Positions 1 through 9,390 are shown, numbered from the stretch's first letter. The stretch is DNA of 12,669 nt from Nitriliruptorales bacterium (GCA_007126835.1 SLAO01000077.1:1-12669); one strand, 5' to 3'. Notes: a model not told the origin generated them from the letters alone. Made by a program: numbers and translations.

Positions 1-427
1 CCGAACCCACGACATCCCCGTGGCCGGCGCCCACGTCGTGATCATCGGCCGGTCCCAGCTCGTGGGTCGCCCGCTGGCCAATCTCCTCAGCCTCAAGGGC
101 GACACGGCCAACGCCACCGTGACCGTCTGCCACACCGGGACGGCGGATTTGGGCTTCCACACCCGCAGTGCGGACATCATCGTCGTCGCCACCGGCGTGC
201 CACGGACCCTGACCGCCGACATGGTGACCCCGGGCGCGGCGGTGCTCGACGTCGGTATCAACCGGGCAGAGGACGGCAGCCTCTACGGCGACGTCGCCGA
301 CGGTGTGGGTGACGTGGCCGGGTGGCTGTCCCCGGTGCCCGGCGGCGTCGGGCCGATGACCCGGGCCATGTTGCTCGTCAACACCGTGCAGGCTGCCCGT
401 TTGCTACGCGACACCGGGCCGTCGTAG
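1..427 (+). CDS. folD: FolD bifunctional methylenetetrahydrofolate dehydrogenase/cyclohydrolase, C-terminal part
   Basis: Partial gene whose 5' end lies outside the window. The open frame runs from base 2 to a TAG stop at 425-427, giving 141 residues, about half of the usual ~285-residue FolD. FolD interconverts 5,10-methylene-THF and 10-formyl-THF in the cytosol, using NADP. What remains is the nucleotide-binding domain. It shows the family motif [11 protein letters not shown], the [10 protein letters not shown] strand, [22 protein letters not shown], and the C-terminal signature [11 protein letters not shown] followed by the closing helix with VNTVQAA. The GTG at position 20 is internal, because the frame continues upstream with family-like residues (DIPVAGAH). 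The mdh gene follows on the same strand after about 90 bp. Family assignment is very secure. The catalytic Lys/Tyr/Asp region is not in the window. Confidence 0.96.
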   Translation, partial: RTHDIPVAGAHVVIIGRSQLVGRPLANLLSLKGDTANATVTVCHTGTADLGFHTRSADIIVVATGVPRTLTADMVTPGAAVLDVGINRAEDGSLYGDVADGVGDVAGWLSPVPGGVGPMTRAMLLVNTVQAARLLRDTGPS

Positions 428-430
428 GCG

Positions 431-461
431 TTGGCCGGGCCCAACGCGGGAACGGTAGGCT
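431..461 (+). promoter_or_regulatory. candidate promoter of mdh
   Basis: A TTGGCC hexamer (431-436) and a TAGGCT hexamer (456-461) are separated by 19 bp and lie in the folD-mdh gap, with the -10-like box about 58 bp before the mdh GTG. TAGGCT fits the TAnnnT pattern of primary sigma-factor -10 boxes, and TTGGCC matches 4 of 6 bases of TTGACA. The spacing is slightly long. A very similar layout precedes acs (3263-3292). Seen by eye only. Confidence 0.35.
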
Positions 462-519
462 CCCGGGCGCCGTCAGCGCAGTGCGCTGGCCCATATCCGA
501 AGCCACGAGGGGAGCCGTC

Positions 520-1449
520 GTGAAGATCACCGTCATTGGTGCCGGCAAGTACGGATCGACGCTGGTCGAGAAGATCGCTCGGGCCGACTACGCCGATGAG
601 GTCGTCATGCTCGACGTCGTCGAGGGTCTGCCGCAGGGCCTCGCGCTCGACATGAACCAGGCCCGCCCGATCGAGCGCTACGTCACGCCGGTCACCGGGA
701 CCAACGACTACAGGGACACCGCGGGATCCGACGTCGTCGTCGTGACCGCCGGCAAGCCCCGCAAGCCCGGCATGAGCCGGATGGACCTGATCAACGACAA
801 CGCCCAGATCGTCGGCGGGGTGGCCCGCGAGATCGCCCAGAGCTCACCCGACGCCGTGGTGATCGTCGTCTCCAACCCGCTGGACGAGATGACCGCCTTG
901 TTCCAGCAGGTCTCGGCCTTTCCCCACCAGCGCGTCATGGGCCAGGCCGGCATGCTCGACACGGCGCGCTTCCAGGACAAGGTCGCCGCGGCGGCGGGGA
1001 CCTCGCCGCTGTCGGTGGAGGCCATCACGCTGGGCAGCCACGGCGACACGATGGTGCCGGTGCCCTCGAAGGTCACCGTCGATGGCAAGCCGCTCGGCGA
1101 GGTCCTCGACCAAGCCACGATCGACGAGATCGTCGACGCGACCCGCAACGGCGGGGCCGAGGTCGTGGCCCTGCTCAAGACCGGCTCGGCGTACTTCGCG
1201 CCCGCGTCGGCGGCCGCCCGGATGGTGGAGTCGGTCGCCAAGGACCAAGGCGGCGTGATGCCAACCTGCGCCTGGGTCACCGGTGAGTACGGCATCCGGG
1301 ATGTCTACCTTGGGGTGCCCACCCGGCTGTCGCGCGCCGGGGTCGACGAGATCGTCGAGATCGACCTCACCGAGGCCGAGCTGACCGACCTTCGCCAGGC
1401 CGCGGAGGCGGTCCGGTCCAAGCAAGCCGACGTGCAAGGCCTCGCCTAG
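520..1449 (+). CDS. mdh: NAD-dependent malate dehydrogenase, LDH-like type
   Basis: A 309-residue enzyme that interconverts malate and oxaloacetate with NAD in the TCA cycle (cytosolic). The Rossmann motif GAGKYG is at residues 7-12, with Asp32 at the end of strand 2, which favours NAD over NADP. The substrate loop KPRKPGMSR carries Arg81 and Arg87. Arg rather than Gln at position 81 is what separates malate from lactate dehydrogenases of this superfamily. SNPLDEMT supplies the NAD/substrate Asn, and LGSHGDTMVP holds the catalytic His. The size and sequence resemble the Chloroflexus/Bacillus LDH-like malate dehydrogenases rather than the ~329-residue type common in Streptomyces and Mycobacterium. 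The GTG at 520 is chosen because it begins exactly at the family N-terminus (MKITVIGAG) and sits behind a purine-rich GAGGGGAG. The longer open frame back to 322 overlaps folD and has no family similarity. Confidence 0.96.
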   Translation: MKITVIGAGKYGSTLVEKIARADYADEVVMLDVVEGLPQGLALDMNQARPIERYVTPVTGTNDYRDTAGSDVVVVTAGKPRKPGMSRMDLINDNAQIVGGVAREIAQSSPDAVVIVVSNPLDEMTALFQQVSAFPHQRVMGQAGMLDTARFQDKVAAAAGTSPLSVEAITLGSHGDTMVPVPSKVTVDGKPLGEVLDQATIDEIVDATRNGGAEVVALLKTGSAYFAPASAAARMVESVAKDQGGVMPTCAWVTGEYGIRDVYLGVPTRLSRAGVDEIVEIDLTEAELTDLRQAAEAVRSKQADVQGLA

Positions 1450-1486
1450 CCAGGCGGCCGCCACCGATCAGACCAACGGAGCCACC

Positions 1487-1771
1487 ATGACCCGAGAGCG
1501 CAAGAACGCCCCACCGGCCTCCGGCACCGGCCGGCAACGCGGCGGAAGCAGCGCCACCGAGGGGATCCGTCGGCGCATCCGGGCCGAACCCGACACTGTG
1601 CTCAGCGAGGAGGAGCTGCGGGCGCTCGCCGACGACGGGCTCGACGTGGAGGAGATCCGCCGGGCGGCCCGGGACATCCCCGAACAGCCCGAGGCGAGCA
1701 TCCACGACCGGGATTCTCCGCGGGATCAACTCGAGGGGCTCATCCTCATAGAAGAAGACGACGAGGAGTAA
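1487..1771 (+). CDS. small acidic hypothetical protein downstream of mdh
   Basis: A 94-residue protein of a family I do not recognise. The N-terminal third is basic and rich in Gly, Ser, Pro and Arg, and looks disordered. The middle (LSEEELRALADDGLDVEEIRRAARDI, described here in two parts: LSEEELRALADDG then LDVEEIRRAARDI) is strongly helix-forming. The C-terminus is very acidic (ILIEEDDEE). There are no cysteines, no signal peptide and no membrane segment. The ATG at 1487 is preceded by GGAG about six bases upstream, and the gene starts 37 bp after the mdh stop, so it is probably cotranscribed with mdh. It could be a small regulator or partner protein, but nothing in the sequence shows a function. 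The opposite-strand frame over the same bases is judged a GC-rich shadow. Confidence 0.66.
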   Translation: MTRERKNAPPASGTGRQRGGSSATEGIRRRIRAEPDTVLSEEELRALADDGLDVEEIRRAARDIPEQPEASIHDRDSPRDQLEGLILIEEDDEE

Positions 1772-1836
1772 GAGCCGACTTTTCACCGTTTCCCTCGCCG
1801 CTCGCGTGCGTTTGCACTATTTGTGAGCGTGCCGAG

Positions 1837-1861
1837 GGTGACGGCACGTCGTAGCGTCACC
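1837..1861. promoter_or_regulatory. inverted repeat in the leader of the YeeE/YedE transporter
   Basis: GGTGACG (1837-1843) and its exact reverse complement CGTCACC (1855-1861) flank 11 bp, 44 bp before the transporter ATG. The arms could be a dimeric repressor/activator site or an RNA hairpin. TAGCGT (1852-1857) inside the right arm fits a -10 pattern, but no convincing -35 is visible. The rest of the 1772-1904 gap shows no recognisable riboswitch. Confidence 0.35.
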
Positions 1862-1904
1862 TCCGATCACTCCATCGAACCGATGATCTCGGAGGAACGA
1901 CGTC

Positions 1905-3167
1905 ATGGCCATGCTCGACCCCGGGCGGGTAGGTGCACGACCGCAGCGGCTGCCATCCCTTGAACCCGCACCGCCTCCCAAGGCTGGGGTCGGCGCTGTG
2001 GCCGCCGCCGCGATCCTCCTGCTGTTCGCGACGGTCCTGACCACCCAGGGGTGGCAGCAGGCCACCATCCTGGGGCTGGGTCTGGGCCTCGGCCTGGCGC
2101 TGTACCACGCCCGCTTCGGGTTCACGTCGGCGTTCCGTCAGCTGCTGGCCGTTGGCCAGGGCGAGGGGCTGCGCGCCCATGCGCTGATGCTGGCCACAGC
2201 AAGCGTGCTGTTCGCCCCGATCCTGTCCGCCGGCGTGGGGCTGTTCGGCACCGAACCGGCCGGCTACGTGGCCCCGGTGGGCATCAGCGTCGTGGTGGGC
2301 GCCTTCCTGTTCGGCATCGGCATGCAGCTAGGCGGGGCGTGCGCGTCGGGCACGCTGTTCGCGGTCGGCGGCGGGCACACCGCGATCCTGCTGACCCTGG
2401 GCGGGTTCATCGGCGGCTCGGTCATCGGCGCCGCGCACTGGGGATTTTGGACCCAGGACCTGGCCCACCTCGGCACCGGTCCGGTCAGCCTGGCCGACGA
2501 CACGCCGCTTGGCTACCCCGGAGCCGTGGTCGCGACCTTGGCCGTGCTGGGGTTGATGTACTGGGCCGCCGGCCGGTTGTCGCGCCGGCGCAACGCTCCG
2601 CCGGCGGGTCGTCCCCCGGCGGCAAGCGGTCCGATCCGCATCCTGCGCGGGTCCTGGCCGCTGTGGGTCGGAGCGCTGGCGCTCGCCGGGCTCAACGCCG
2701 CGGTGTTGCTGGTCAGCGGACGCCCGTGGGGGGTCACCGGGGCGTTCGCGCTGTGGGGTTCCAAGATCGCCGAGCGCCTCGGCGTGGACGTGCGGGGTTG
2801 GGAGTACTGGGCGGGGGAGCGCGCGGCGCCCCTGGACGCCTCAGTGCTCGCGGACACCACCAGCCTGCTGAACTTCGGCATCGTGCTGGGCGCGCTCGGC
2901 GCGGCAGCGGTGGGCGGAACGTTCCTCCTCCACCGACGCATCCCGCCAAAGACCGCGGCGGCGGCGATCGTCGGCGGTCTGCTGATGGGCTACGGCGCCC
3001 GGCTCGCCTACGGGTGCAACATCGGCGCGTACTTCGGCGGGATCGCCTCCTTCAGCCTGCACGGCTGGCTCTGGGGAGCCTTGGCGCTCGCGGGCACGTT
3101 CGCCGGGCTGAAGGCCCGCCCGCTGTTCGGCCTGGGCAACCCCAAGCCGACCGACTCGGTCTGCTAG
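1905..3167 (+). CDS. YeeE/YedE-family sulfur (thiosulfate) transporter
   Basis: A 420-residue integral membrane protein of the YeeE/YedE (TsuA-like) family, whose studied members import thiosulfate or move sulfur compounds through conserved membrane cysteines. Two internal repeats each carry the family signature: GGACASGTLFAVGGG with Cys146, and GYGARLAYGCNIGAYFGG with Cys371. ARFGFTSAFRQ (about residues 68-78) is another family motif. Roughly nine hydrophobic segments are visible. A cytoplasm-like basic loop (SRRRNAPPAGRPP) around residue 225 joins the halves. The first ~27 residues are hydrophilic and Pro-rich. The ATG at 1905 has a strong GGAGGA ribosome site 7-8 bases upstream. The last residues PTDSVC are encoded by the first copy of a short repeat that continues past the stop. 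No TusA/YedF sulfur carrier or sulfurtransferase lies beside it, so the substrate here is inferred from family only. Confidence 0.9.
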   Translation: MAMLDPGRVGARPQRLPSLEPAPPPKAGVGAVAAAAILLLFATVLTTQGWQQATILGLGLGLGLALYHARFGFTSAFRQLLAVGQGEGLRAHALMLATASVLFAPILSAGVGLFGTEPAGYVAPVGISVVVGAFLFGIGMQLGGACASGTLFAVGGGHTAILLTLGGFIGGSVIGAAHWGFWTQDLAHLGTGPVSLADDTPLGYPGAVVATLAVLGLMYWAAGRLSRRRNAPPAGRPPAASGPIRILRGSWPLWVGALALAGLNAAVLLVSGRPWGVTGAFALWGSKIAERLGVDVRGWEYWAGERAAPLDASVLADTTSLLNFGIVLGALGAAAVGGTFLLHRRIPPKTAAAAIVGGLLMGYGARLAYGCNIGAYFGGIASFSLHGWLWGALALAGTFAGLKARPLFGLGNPKPTDSVC

Positions 3168-3221
3168 CAGGCGGCCGGTCGACTCGGTCTGCGCGCGGGG
3201 CGGCCGGTCGGCTCGGTCTGC
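3147..3221 (+). repeat. three imperfect 18-bp repeats at the end of the transporter gene
   Basis: Near-identical blocks CCGRYCGRCTCGGTCTGC occur at 3147-3164, 3175-3192 and 3204-3221, at 28-29 bp spacing. The first copy encodes the final residues of the transporter and the other two lie after its stop. Copies two and three also share a preceding GCGG/GGCGG. Confidence 0.75.
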
Positions 3222-3234
3222 TCGCCACCGACCG
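3205..3234 (+). terminator. possible hairpin after the transporter gene
   Basis: CGGTCGG (3205-3211) pairs perfectly with CCGACCG (3228-3234) around a 16-nt loop, and three more pairs can form beyond a bulge at 3204. There is no T-run, so a terminator role is uncertain. The hairpin lies 40 bp past the transporter stop and ahead of the candidate acs promoter. Confidence 0.3.
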
Positions 3235-3262
3235 CCGGGTCGAGCGATCCGGCGGCGACCCC

Positions 3263-3292
3263 CTGGCCGCGCAGGGCACGGACTCCTAGGCT
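3263..3292 (+). promoter_or_regulatory. candidate promoter of acs
   Basis: CTGGCC (3263-3268) and TAGGCT (3287-3292) are 18 bp apart, and the -10-like box lies 66 bp before the acs ATG. The block resembles the one before mdh: both have TGGCCG(G/C)GC and then TAGGCTCC after 14-15 bp. The -35 match to TTGACA is weak. Confidence 0.33.
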
Positions 3293-3322
3293 CCACGGTG
3301 AGGAACACTGCACCCGCGCCGC

Positions 3323-3338
3323 GTTGTTGCGACAAGCG
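3323..3338 (+). repeat. solitary half-copy of the GCGACAAGC repeat ahead of acs
   Basis: These 16 bases are identical to 10067-10082, which is the right arm of the first stem-loop in the array after orn. The partner arm GCTTGTCGC is not present anywhere in the acs leader, so no long hairpin forms here. The element ends only three bases before the AAAGGAG ribosome site (3342-3348) of acs. Confidence 0.6.
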
Positions 3339-3358
3339 ACCAAAGGAGCCGACCCACG

Positions 3359-5311
3359 ATGTCCGAGCCTGCGATCGAGAGCCTGTTCACCGAAGGCAGG
3401 ACGTTCCCTCCACCCCAGGAGTTCGCTGCCGCCGCGCACGTCAACGACCCGTCGGTGTACGACCAGGCGGAAGAGGACTGGCAGAGCTGGTGGGAGGGCC
3501 ACGCCCGGCAGCTGCGGTGGATGCGCGACTGGGATACCACGCTGGAGTGGACCCCGCCGCACGCCAAGTGGTTCGTCAACGGGCAGCTCAACGTGGCCGA
3601 CAACTGCCTCGATCGACACATCGACGCTGGCCACGGCGGCCGGGTGGCGTTCCACTGGATCGGCGAGCCCGGCGACACCCGCACCTTGACCTACCAGGAG
3701 CTGTGCGACGAGGTCTGCAAGTTCGCCAACGCCCTCAAGCGTCTCGGGGTGGGCAAGGGCGACCGCGTCAACATCTACTTGCCGATGATCCCCGAGCTGC
3801 CGATCGCGATGCTGGCCTGCGCGCGCATCGGGGCCATCCACTCGGTGGTGTTCGCCGGCTTCTCCAGCCAAGCGCTGGTCAACCGCATCGACGACGCGGA
3901 TTCGAAGGTGCTGATCACCGCCGACGGGTCCTACCGCAAAGGCAACGTCGTGCCGCTCAAGGAGGCCGCCGACGCGGCCATGGGCGCGACCGACCGGGTC
4001 GAGACCTGCGTGGTCGTGCAGCGCACCGGCAACGACGTGCCGTGGACGCAGGGCCGTGACCACTGGTACCACGAGGTCACCGCCGACTGCGATGCGCACG
4101 CAGAACCCGAGCCCATGGACGCCGAGGACGTCCTGTACATCCTCTACACGTCGGGCACGACAGGGAAGCCCAAGGGCATCGTGCACACCACCGGTGGCTA
4201 CCTCACCCAGGTCGCGGCAACCACCAAGCTCGTGTTCGACCTCAAGCCCGAATCCGACGTGTACTGGTGCGCCGCTGACATCGGATGGGTGACCGGTCAC
4301 AGCTACATCGTCTACGGGCCCCTGGCCAACGGCGCCACGAGCCTGCTCTACGAAGGCGCGCCGGACCATCCCGGCAAGGACCGCTTCTGGGAGATCGTCG
4401 AGACCTACAAGGCGACGATCCTGTACACCGCGCCGACGGCGATCCGCGCGTTCATGAAATGGGGAGCCGAGCTGCCGGCGGGCCACGACCTGTCGAGCCT
4501 GCGGCTGCTCGGCAGCGTCGGCGAGCCGATCAACCCCGAGGCGTGGATGTGGTACCACCAGCACATCGGCGGTGGGCGCTGCCCGATCGTTGACACGTGG
4601 TGGCAGACCGAGACCGGCGCGATCATGATCACCCCGCTGCCGGGGCTGACCAAGGCCAAGCCAGGCTCGGCGATGCGCGCGTTTCCCGGGATCAAGGCGG
4701 TGGTGGTCGACGAGCAGGGCAAGCCCGTCCCCCCCGGTGGCGGCGGCTACCTGACGCTGCAACGGCCCTGGCCGGCGATGCTCCGGACGCTGTGGGGAGA
4801 CGACCCGCGGTACCGGCAGACCTACTGGTCGCGCTACGGCGAGGACGTCTACTTCGCCGGCGACGGAGCCAAGCTCGACGAGGACGGTCACATCTGGCTG
4901 CTCGGCCGCGTCGACGACGTCATGAACGTCTCGGGCCACCGCATCTCGACCACCGAGGTCGAGTCGGCGCTCGTCGACCACCCCAAGGTGGCCGAGGCAG
5001 CGGTGACCGGCCGCGTCGACGAGCTGACCGGGCAGGCCATCGTCGCGTTCGTGACGCTGCGCGGGGACGAGGAGACGTCGGACGCGCTTGCGGCCGAGCT
5101 GCGCGAGCACGTCGCGCAGCGCATCGGCAAGCTCGCCCGTCCCGCCAACGTGCTGTTCACCCCCGACCTGCCGAAGACTCGCTCGGGCAAGATCATGCGC
5201 CGCTTGCTCAAGGACATCGCCGAGGGGCGCGAGCTCGGTGACGTGACGACGCTGGCCAACGCCGACATCGTGTCCCAGCTCGCCGAGAGCTCGAAGGGCG
5301 CTGACGAGTAG
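3359..5311 (+). CDS. acs: acetyl-CoA synthetase (AMP-forming)
   Basis: A 650-residue enzyme, the normal family length. It converts acetate, ATP and CoA into acetyl-CoA, AMP and PPi through acetyl-adenylate, and so feeds acetate to the TCA cycle. Domain order: an N-terminal acetyl-CoA synthetase cap (about 35-90), then the large AMP-binding domain with the P-loop [11 protein letters not shown] (263-273) and the substrate motif DTWWQTETG (412-420), then the hinge [17 protein letters not shown] starting at Gly501 with Asp502, then the C-terminal lid with the CoA-site region [20 protein letters not shown] holds Lys611, equivalent to the lysine acetylated by Pat-type enzymes in other bacteria to switch Acs off. 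The ATG at 3359 has AAAGGAG ten bases upstream. The gene stands alone and converges with the HAD gene, leaving 52 bp between stops. Identification is very secure. Confidence 0.97.
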   Translation: MSEPAIESLFTEGRTFPPPQEFAAAAHVNDPSVYDQAEEDWQSWWEGHARQLRWMRDWDTTLEWTPPHAKWFVNGQLNVADNCLDRHIDAGHGGRVAFHWIGEPGDTRTLTYQELCDEVCKFANALKRLGVGKGDRVNIYLPMIPELPIAMLACARIGAIHSVVFAGFSSQALVNRIDDADSKVLITADGSYRKGNVVPLKEAADAAMGATDRVETCVVVQRTGNDVPWTQGRDHWYHEVTADCDAHAEPEPMDAEDVLYILYTSGTTGKPKGIVHTTGGYLTQVAATTKLVFDLKPESDVYWCAADIGWVTGHSYIVYGPLANGATSLLYEGAPDHPGKDRFWEIVETYKATILYTAPTAIRAFMKWGAELPAGHDLSSLRLLGSVGEPINPEAWMWYHQHIGGGRCPIVDTWWQTETGAIMITPLPGLTKAKPGSAMRAFPGIKAVVVDEQGKPVPPGGGGYLTLQRPWPAMLRTLWGDDPRYRQTYWSRYGEDVYFAGDGAKLDEDGHIWLLGRVDDVMNVSGHRISTTEVESALVDHPKVAEAAVTGRVDELTGQAIVAFVTLRGDEETSDALAAELREHVAQRIGKLARPANVLFTPDLPKTRSGKIMRRLLKDIAEGRELGDVTTLANADIVSQLAESSKGADE

Positions 5312-5363
5312 CGCACACGCGGGGTCTCGTGAGGAGCTCGGCCAAGCAGGCGCGCGGGGAGCG

Positions 5364-6221
5364 CTAAGAGACGGTCGGCCTTGGTGGATACGCCCGCTGG
5401 CCAGGTCCCCGCTCGAGGTCGGTCAGCCGGCGCACCACCAGGTCGGCATCGTCGGGCGCGGCGATCCCCAGGGGATCGACGAACACGGTGCGGCAGCCGA
5501 CCTGACGAGCCGGCGCGATATCGTTGCGCAGGTTGTCGCCGGCGCACACGATGCGGTGCGGGGCCATGCCCGCACCGTCGACAAGGTTGGCGAGCACGGC
5601 TGCGAGCCCGGCGGGCTTGTCGGCTCCGAGGCGGATCTCGTCGAACGCGTCGTCCACGCCCAGCCGGTGCACCAGCGGCTCGGCCAGCGACGGCGGGGTG
5701 TTGCTGACGAGCATGCGCAACCCGAACCCGGCGAACAGCTCTGCGGCGACCCGGGCATCCCCGCCTCGGGGCAGGGGCGTGGCGGGGTCGTTCATCAGCT
5801 CGCGCGTCCGGACGAACGCCGCCTGCTGCGCATGCAGCGGGACGCGGTGGTGGAACGCCACCGCGCGGATGACCTGCCAGGGGTCCCCCAGGTAGATCAC
5901 GTGCTCGGGCCAGCTCCGGGCGTCGAGCACGGGCTCGCCGTTCCAGGCCGTCGTCGACGGATCGCCGCGCAGCCCATTGGGGCGAACCTCATCGCGTGCC
6001 GGGTCGTACAGCGACCCGAGCGGGACCGGGTGGCGGCGTTGCAGGACGCGGTGCACCTCGTCGATCAGCGCCGGGCCCGTGACCGGATCGGTCTCGTCTG
6101 CCAGGTGCTCGAGGTGGGTGGCGACGAACTCCTCGTCGGGATGCAGGGTGCCGTCTAAGTCGACGATGGCCACGTCGAGCTCACTCCACCAGCCCGGTCG
6201 TGTCGCCACGGTCTGGATCAC
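5364..6221 (-). CDS. HAD-superfamily hydrolase (phosphatase-like)
   Basis: A 285-residue cytosolic protein with all four HAD motifs: VDLDGTL with nucleophile Asp21 and Asp23, SNT (173-175), Lys202 in ADKPAG, and GDNLRND (Gly228, Asp229, Asn233, Asp234). It should therefore be a Mg-dependent phosphohydrolase acting through a phospho-aspartate. The ~145 residues between motifs I and II form a large cap insertion that includes RPNGLRGDPSTTAWNGEP. I do not recognise this cap, so the substrate is unknown. Motif IV resembles the pyrimidine/phosphoglycolate phosphatase groups, but this is not enough to choose. The start is uncertain. The GTG at 6221 has only a weak ribosome site. The in-frame GTG at 6209 (residue 5) has GAGGTG nine bases upstream and may be the true start. 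The gene is divergent from trpS. Confidence 0.85.
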   Translation of the reverse strand: MIQTVATRPGWWSELDVAIVDLDGTLHPDEEFVATHLEHLADETDPVTGPALIDEVHRVLQRRHPVPLGSLYDPARDEVRPNGLRGDPSTTAWNGEPVLDARSWPEHVIYLGDPWQVIRAVAFHHRVPLHAQQAAFVRTRELMNDPATPLPRGGDARVAAELFAGFGLRMLVSNTPPSLAEPLVHRLGVDDAFDEIRLGADKPAGLAAVLANLVDGAGMAPHRIVCAGDNLRNDIAPARQVGCRTVFVDPLGIAAPDDADLVVRRLTDLERGPGQRAYPPRPTVS

Positions 6222-6250
6222 CTCGCTGTCGTCCGCCGGTCGCGGCGGGG

Positions 6251-6279
6251 ATCCTCGCGTGTGCGAACGCGAGCGTCCA
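6251..6279 (-). promoter_or_regulatory. candidate promoter of the HAD gene with internal palindrome
   Basis: Read on the minus strand, TGGACG (6274-6279) is followed after exactly 17 bp by GAGGAT (6251-6256). The first matches TTGACA at 4 of 6 positions. The spacer and the downstream half of the -10 box are covered by the perfect palindrome CTCGCGT-GTGCGA-ACGCGAG (6254-6273). A repressor bound there would cover the promoter. The -10 match to TATAAT is only 3 of 6. Confidence 0.35.
6254..6273. promoter_or_regulatory. 7-bp inverted repeat in the HAD-trpS divergent region (possible operator)
   Basis: CTCGCGT (6254-6260) and ACGCGAG (6267-6273) are exact reverse complements around a 6-bp centre. 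It lies 33 bp before the HAD start and about 30 bp beyond the -35 box of the trpS promoter. It could be a dimeric regulator site or an RNA stem. It is not the actinobacterial LexA box, because the GAAC-N4-GTTC pattern is absent. Confidence 0.4.
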
Positions 6280-6303
6280 GGGCACGCCGGATCGCGCGTC
6301 CCT

Positions 6304-6332
6304 CTGAAACGGGGCGGCGAGCTGCCTACGAT
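6304..6332 (+). promoter_or_regulatory. candidate promoter of the trpS operon
   Basis: CTGAAA (6304-6309), a 17-bp spacer, then TACGAT (6327-6332). This is the best promoter-like match in the window: 4 of 6 at -35, and TAnnnT at -10. Transcription would start near 6339, leaving a leader of about 30 nt with CAGGAG before the GTG at 6368. The leader is too short for a T-box, and no Trp-codon leader peptide is visible. Confidence 0.5.
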
Positions 6333-6367
6333 GCAGCGACAGCACCGACGAAGGACAGGAGCGCAGC

Positions 6368-7341
6368 GTGGCCAGGGTGTTCAGCGGCGTGAAGCCGTCC
6401 GGCAAGCCCCACATCGGCAACTACTTCGGGGCGTTCACCCGCTGGGCCGCCGATCAGCAGCCCGAGCACATCTACTGCGTCGTGGACCTGCACGCGATGA
6501 CCGTGCCCTACGACCCTGCCGAGCTCCGGGAACGCACGGTGGATCTGGCCACGTGGCTGCTGGCCACGGGTCTCGATCCCGACGTGGTGACGCTCTTCGT
6601 GCAGTCCCACGTGCGCGAGCACGCCGAGGCCACCTGGATCCTCGACTGCGTCGCGACGATGGGCGAGCTAGGGCGGATGACGCAGTTCAAGGAGAAGGGC
6701 GGAGGCCGCGATTCGGTCAGCGTGGGCTTGTTCAACTATCCGGTCCTCATGGCCGCCGACATCTTGCTGTACCAAAGCGAGGAGGTGCCCGTCGGCGATG
6801 ACCAGCGCCAGCATGTGGAGCTGACGCGCGACATCGCCCAGCGCTTCAACCATCGGTTCGGGGAGACGTTCACCCTGCCCAAGGCGACCTTTCCCACATC
6901 CGGCGCGCGGATCATGGACCTGGCCCACCCCGATCACAAGATGTCCAAGTCCGAGGACTCGCCGCAGGGCACCATCGACCTCGCCGACGACGAGGCCACC
7001 ACTCGCAAGAAGATCATGCGGGCGATCACCGACTCCGGCTCGGAGGTCCGAGCCAGCGAGGACAAGCCCGGGGTGACCAACCTCCTCGACCTGCTGTCGG
7101 CGGCCACCGGACGCCCGGTCGCCGACCTCGAGCGCGACTTCGAAGGCGCGGGCTACGGCGACTTCAAGCGCGCGGTGGCCGACGCGGTCGTCGAGCGCCT
7201 GCAGCCGGTCCGAACCCGGTACGCCGAGCTGCGCTCGGACCCGGCCAGCGTCGCCGAGGCGCTCACCAAGGGTGCCGATCGCGCCCGCTCCACAGCCGCG
7301 GCGACCATGGTCGACGTGCGAGCCAAGGTCGGCCTCACAGC

Positions 7342-7345
<4 letters not shown>
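6368..7345 (+). CDS. trpS: tryptophanyl-tRNA synthetase
   Basis: A 325-residue class I aminoacyl-tRNA synthetase that charges tRNA-Trp using ATP. Both class I signatures are present: PHIGN at residues 14-18 (the HIGH motif) and KMSKS at 191-195. SGVKPSGKPHIGNYFGA, LFNYPVLMAADILLY and VGDDQRQHVELTRDIAQRFN are characteristic TrpRS blocks. The length is normal. The GTG at 6368 matches the family N-terminus and follows ACAGGAG at good spacing. It is the first gene of a three-gene operon: its stop overlaps the ABC-F start by four bases (GTGA), which suggests translational coupling. Confidence 0.96.

Positions 7346-9386
<2,041 letters not shown>

Positions 9387-9390
<4 letters not shown>

Noticed and set aside
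1367..1786. A minus-strand frame over the end of mdh and the small acidic gene.
   Set aside because: The plus-strand small gene has a better ribosome site, sensible position after mdh, and a plausible helical protein; the antisense frame overlaps mdh.
3164..5110. A 648-residue minus-strand open frame opposite acs.
   Set aside because: It is the antisense of a certain acs gene in GC-rich DNA, where the opposite strand often lacks stops. Its composition (Val/Asp/His/Arg-rich) is typical of such shadows.
6333..6367. T-box or Trp attenuator ahead of trpS.
   Set aside because: The leader is about 30 nt from the likely start point, with no T-box sequence, no terminator/antiterminator pair and no Trp-rich leader peptide.
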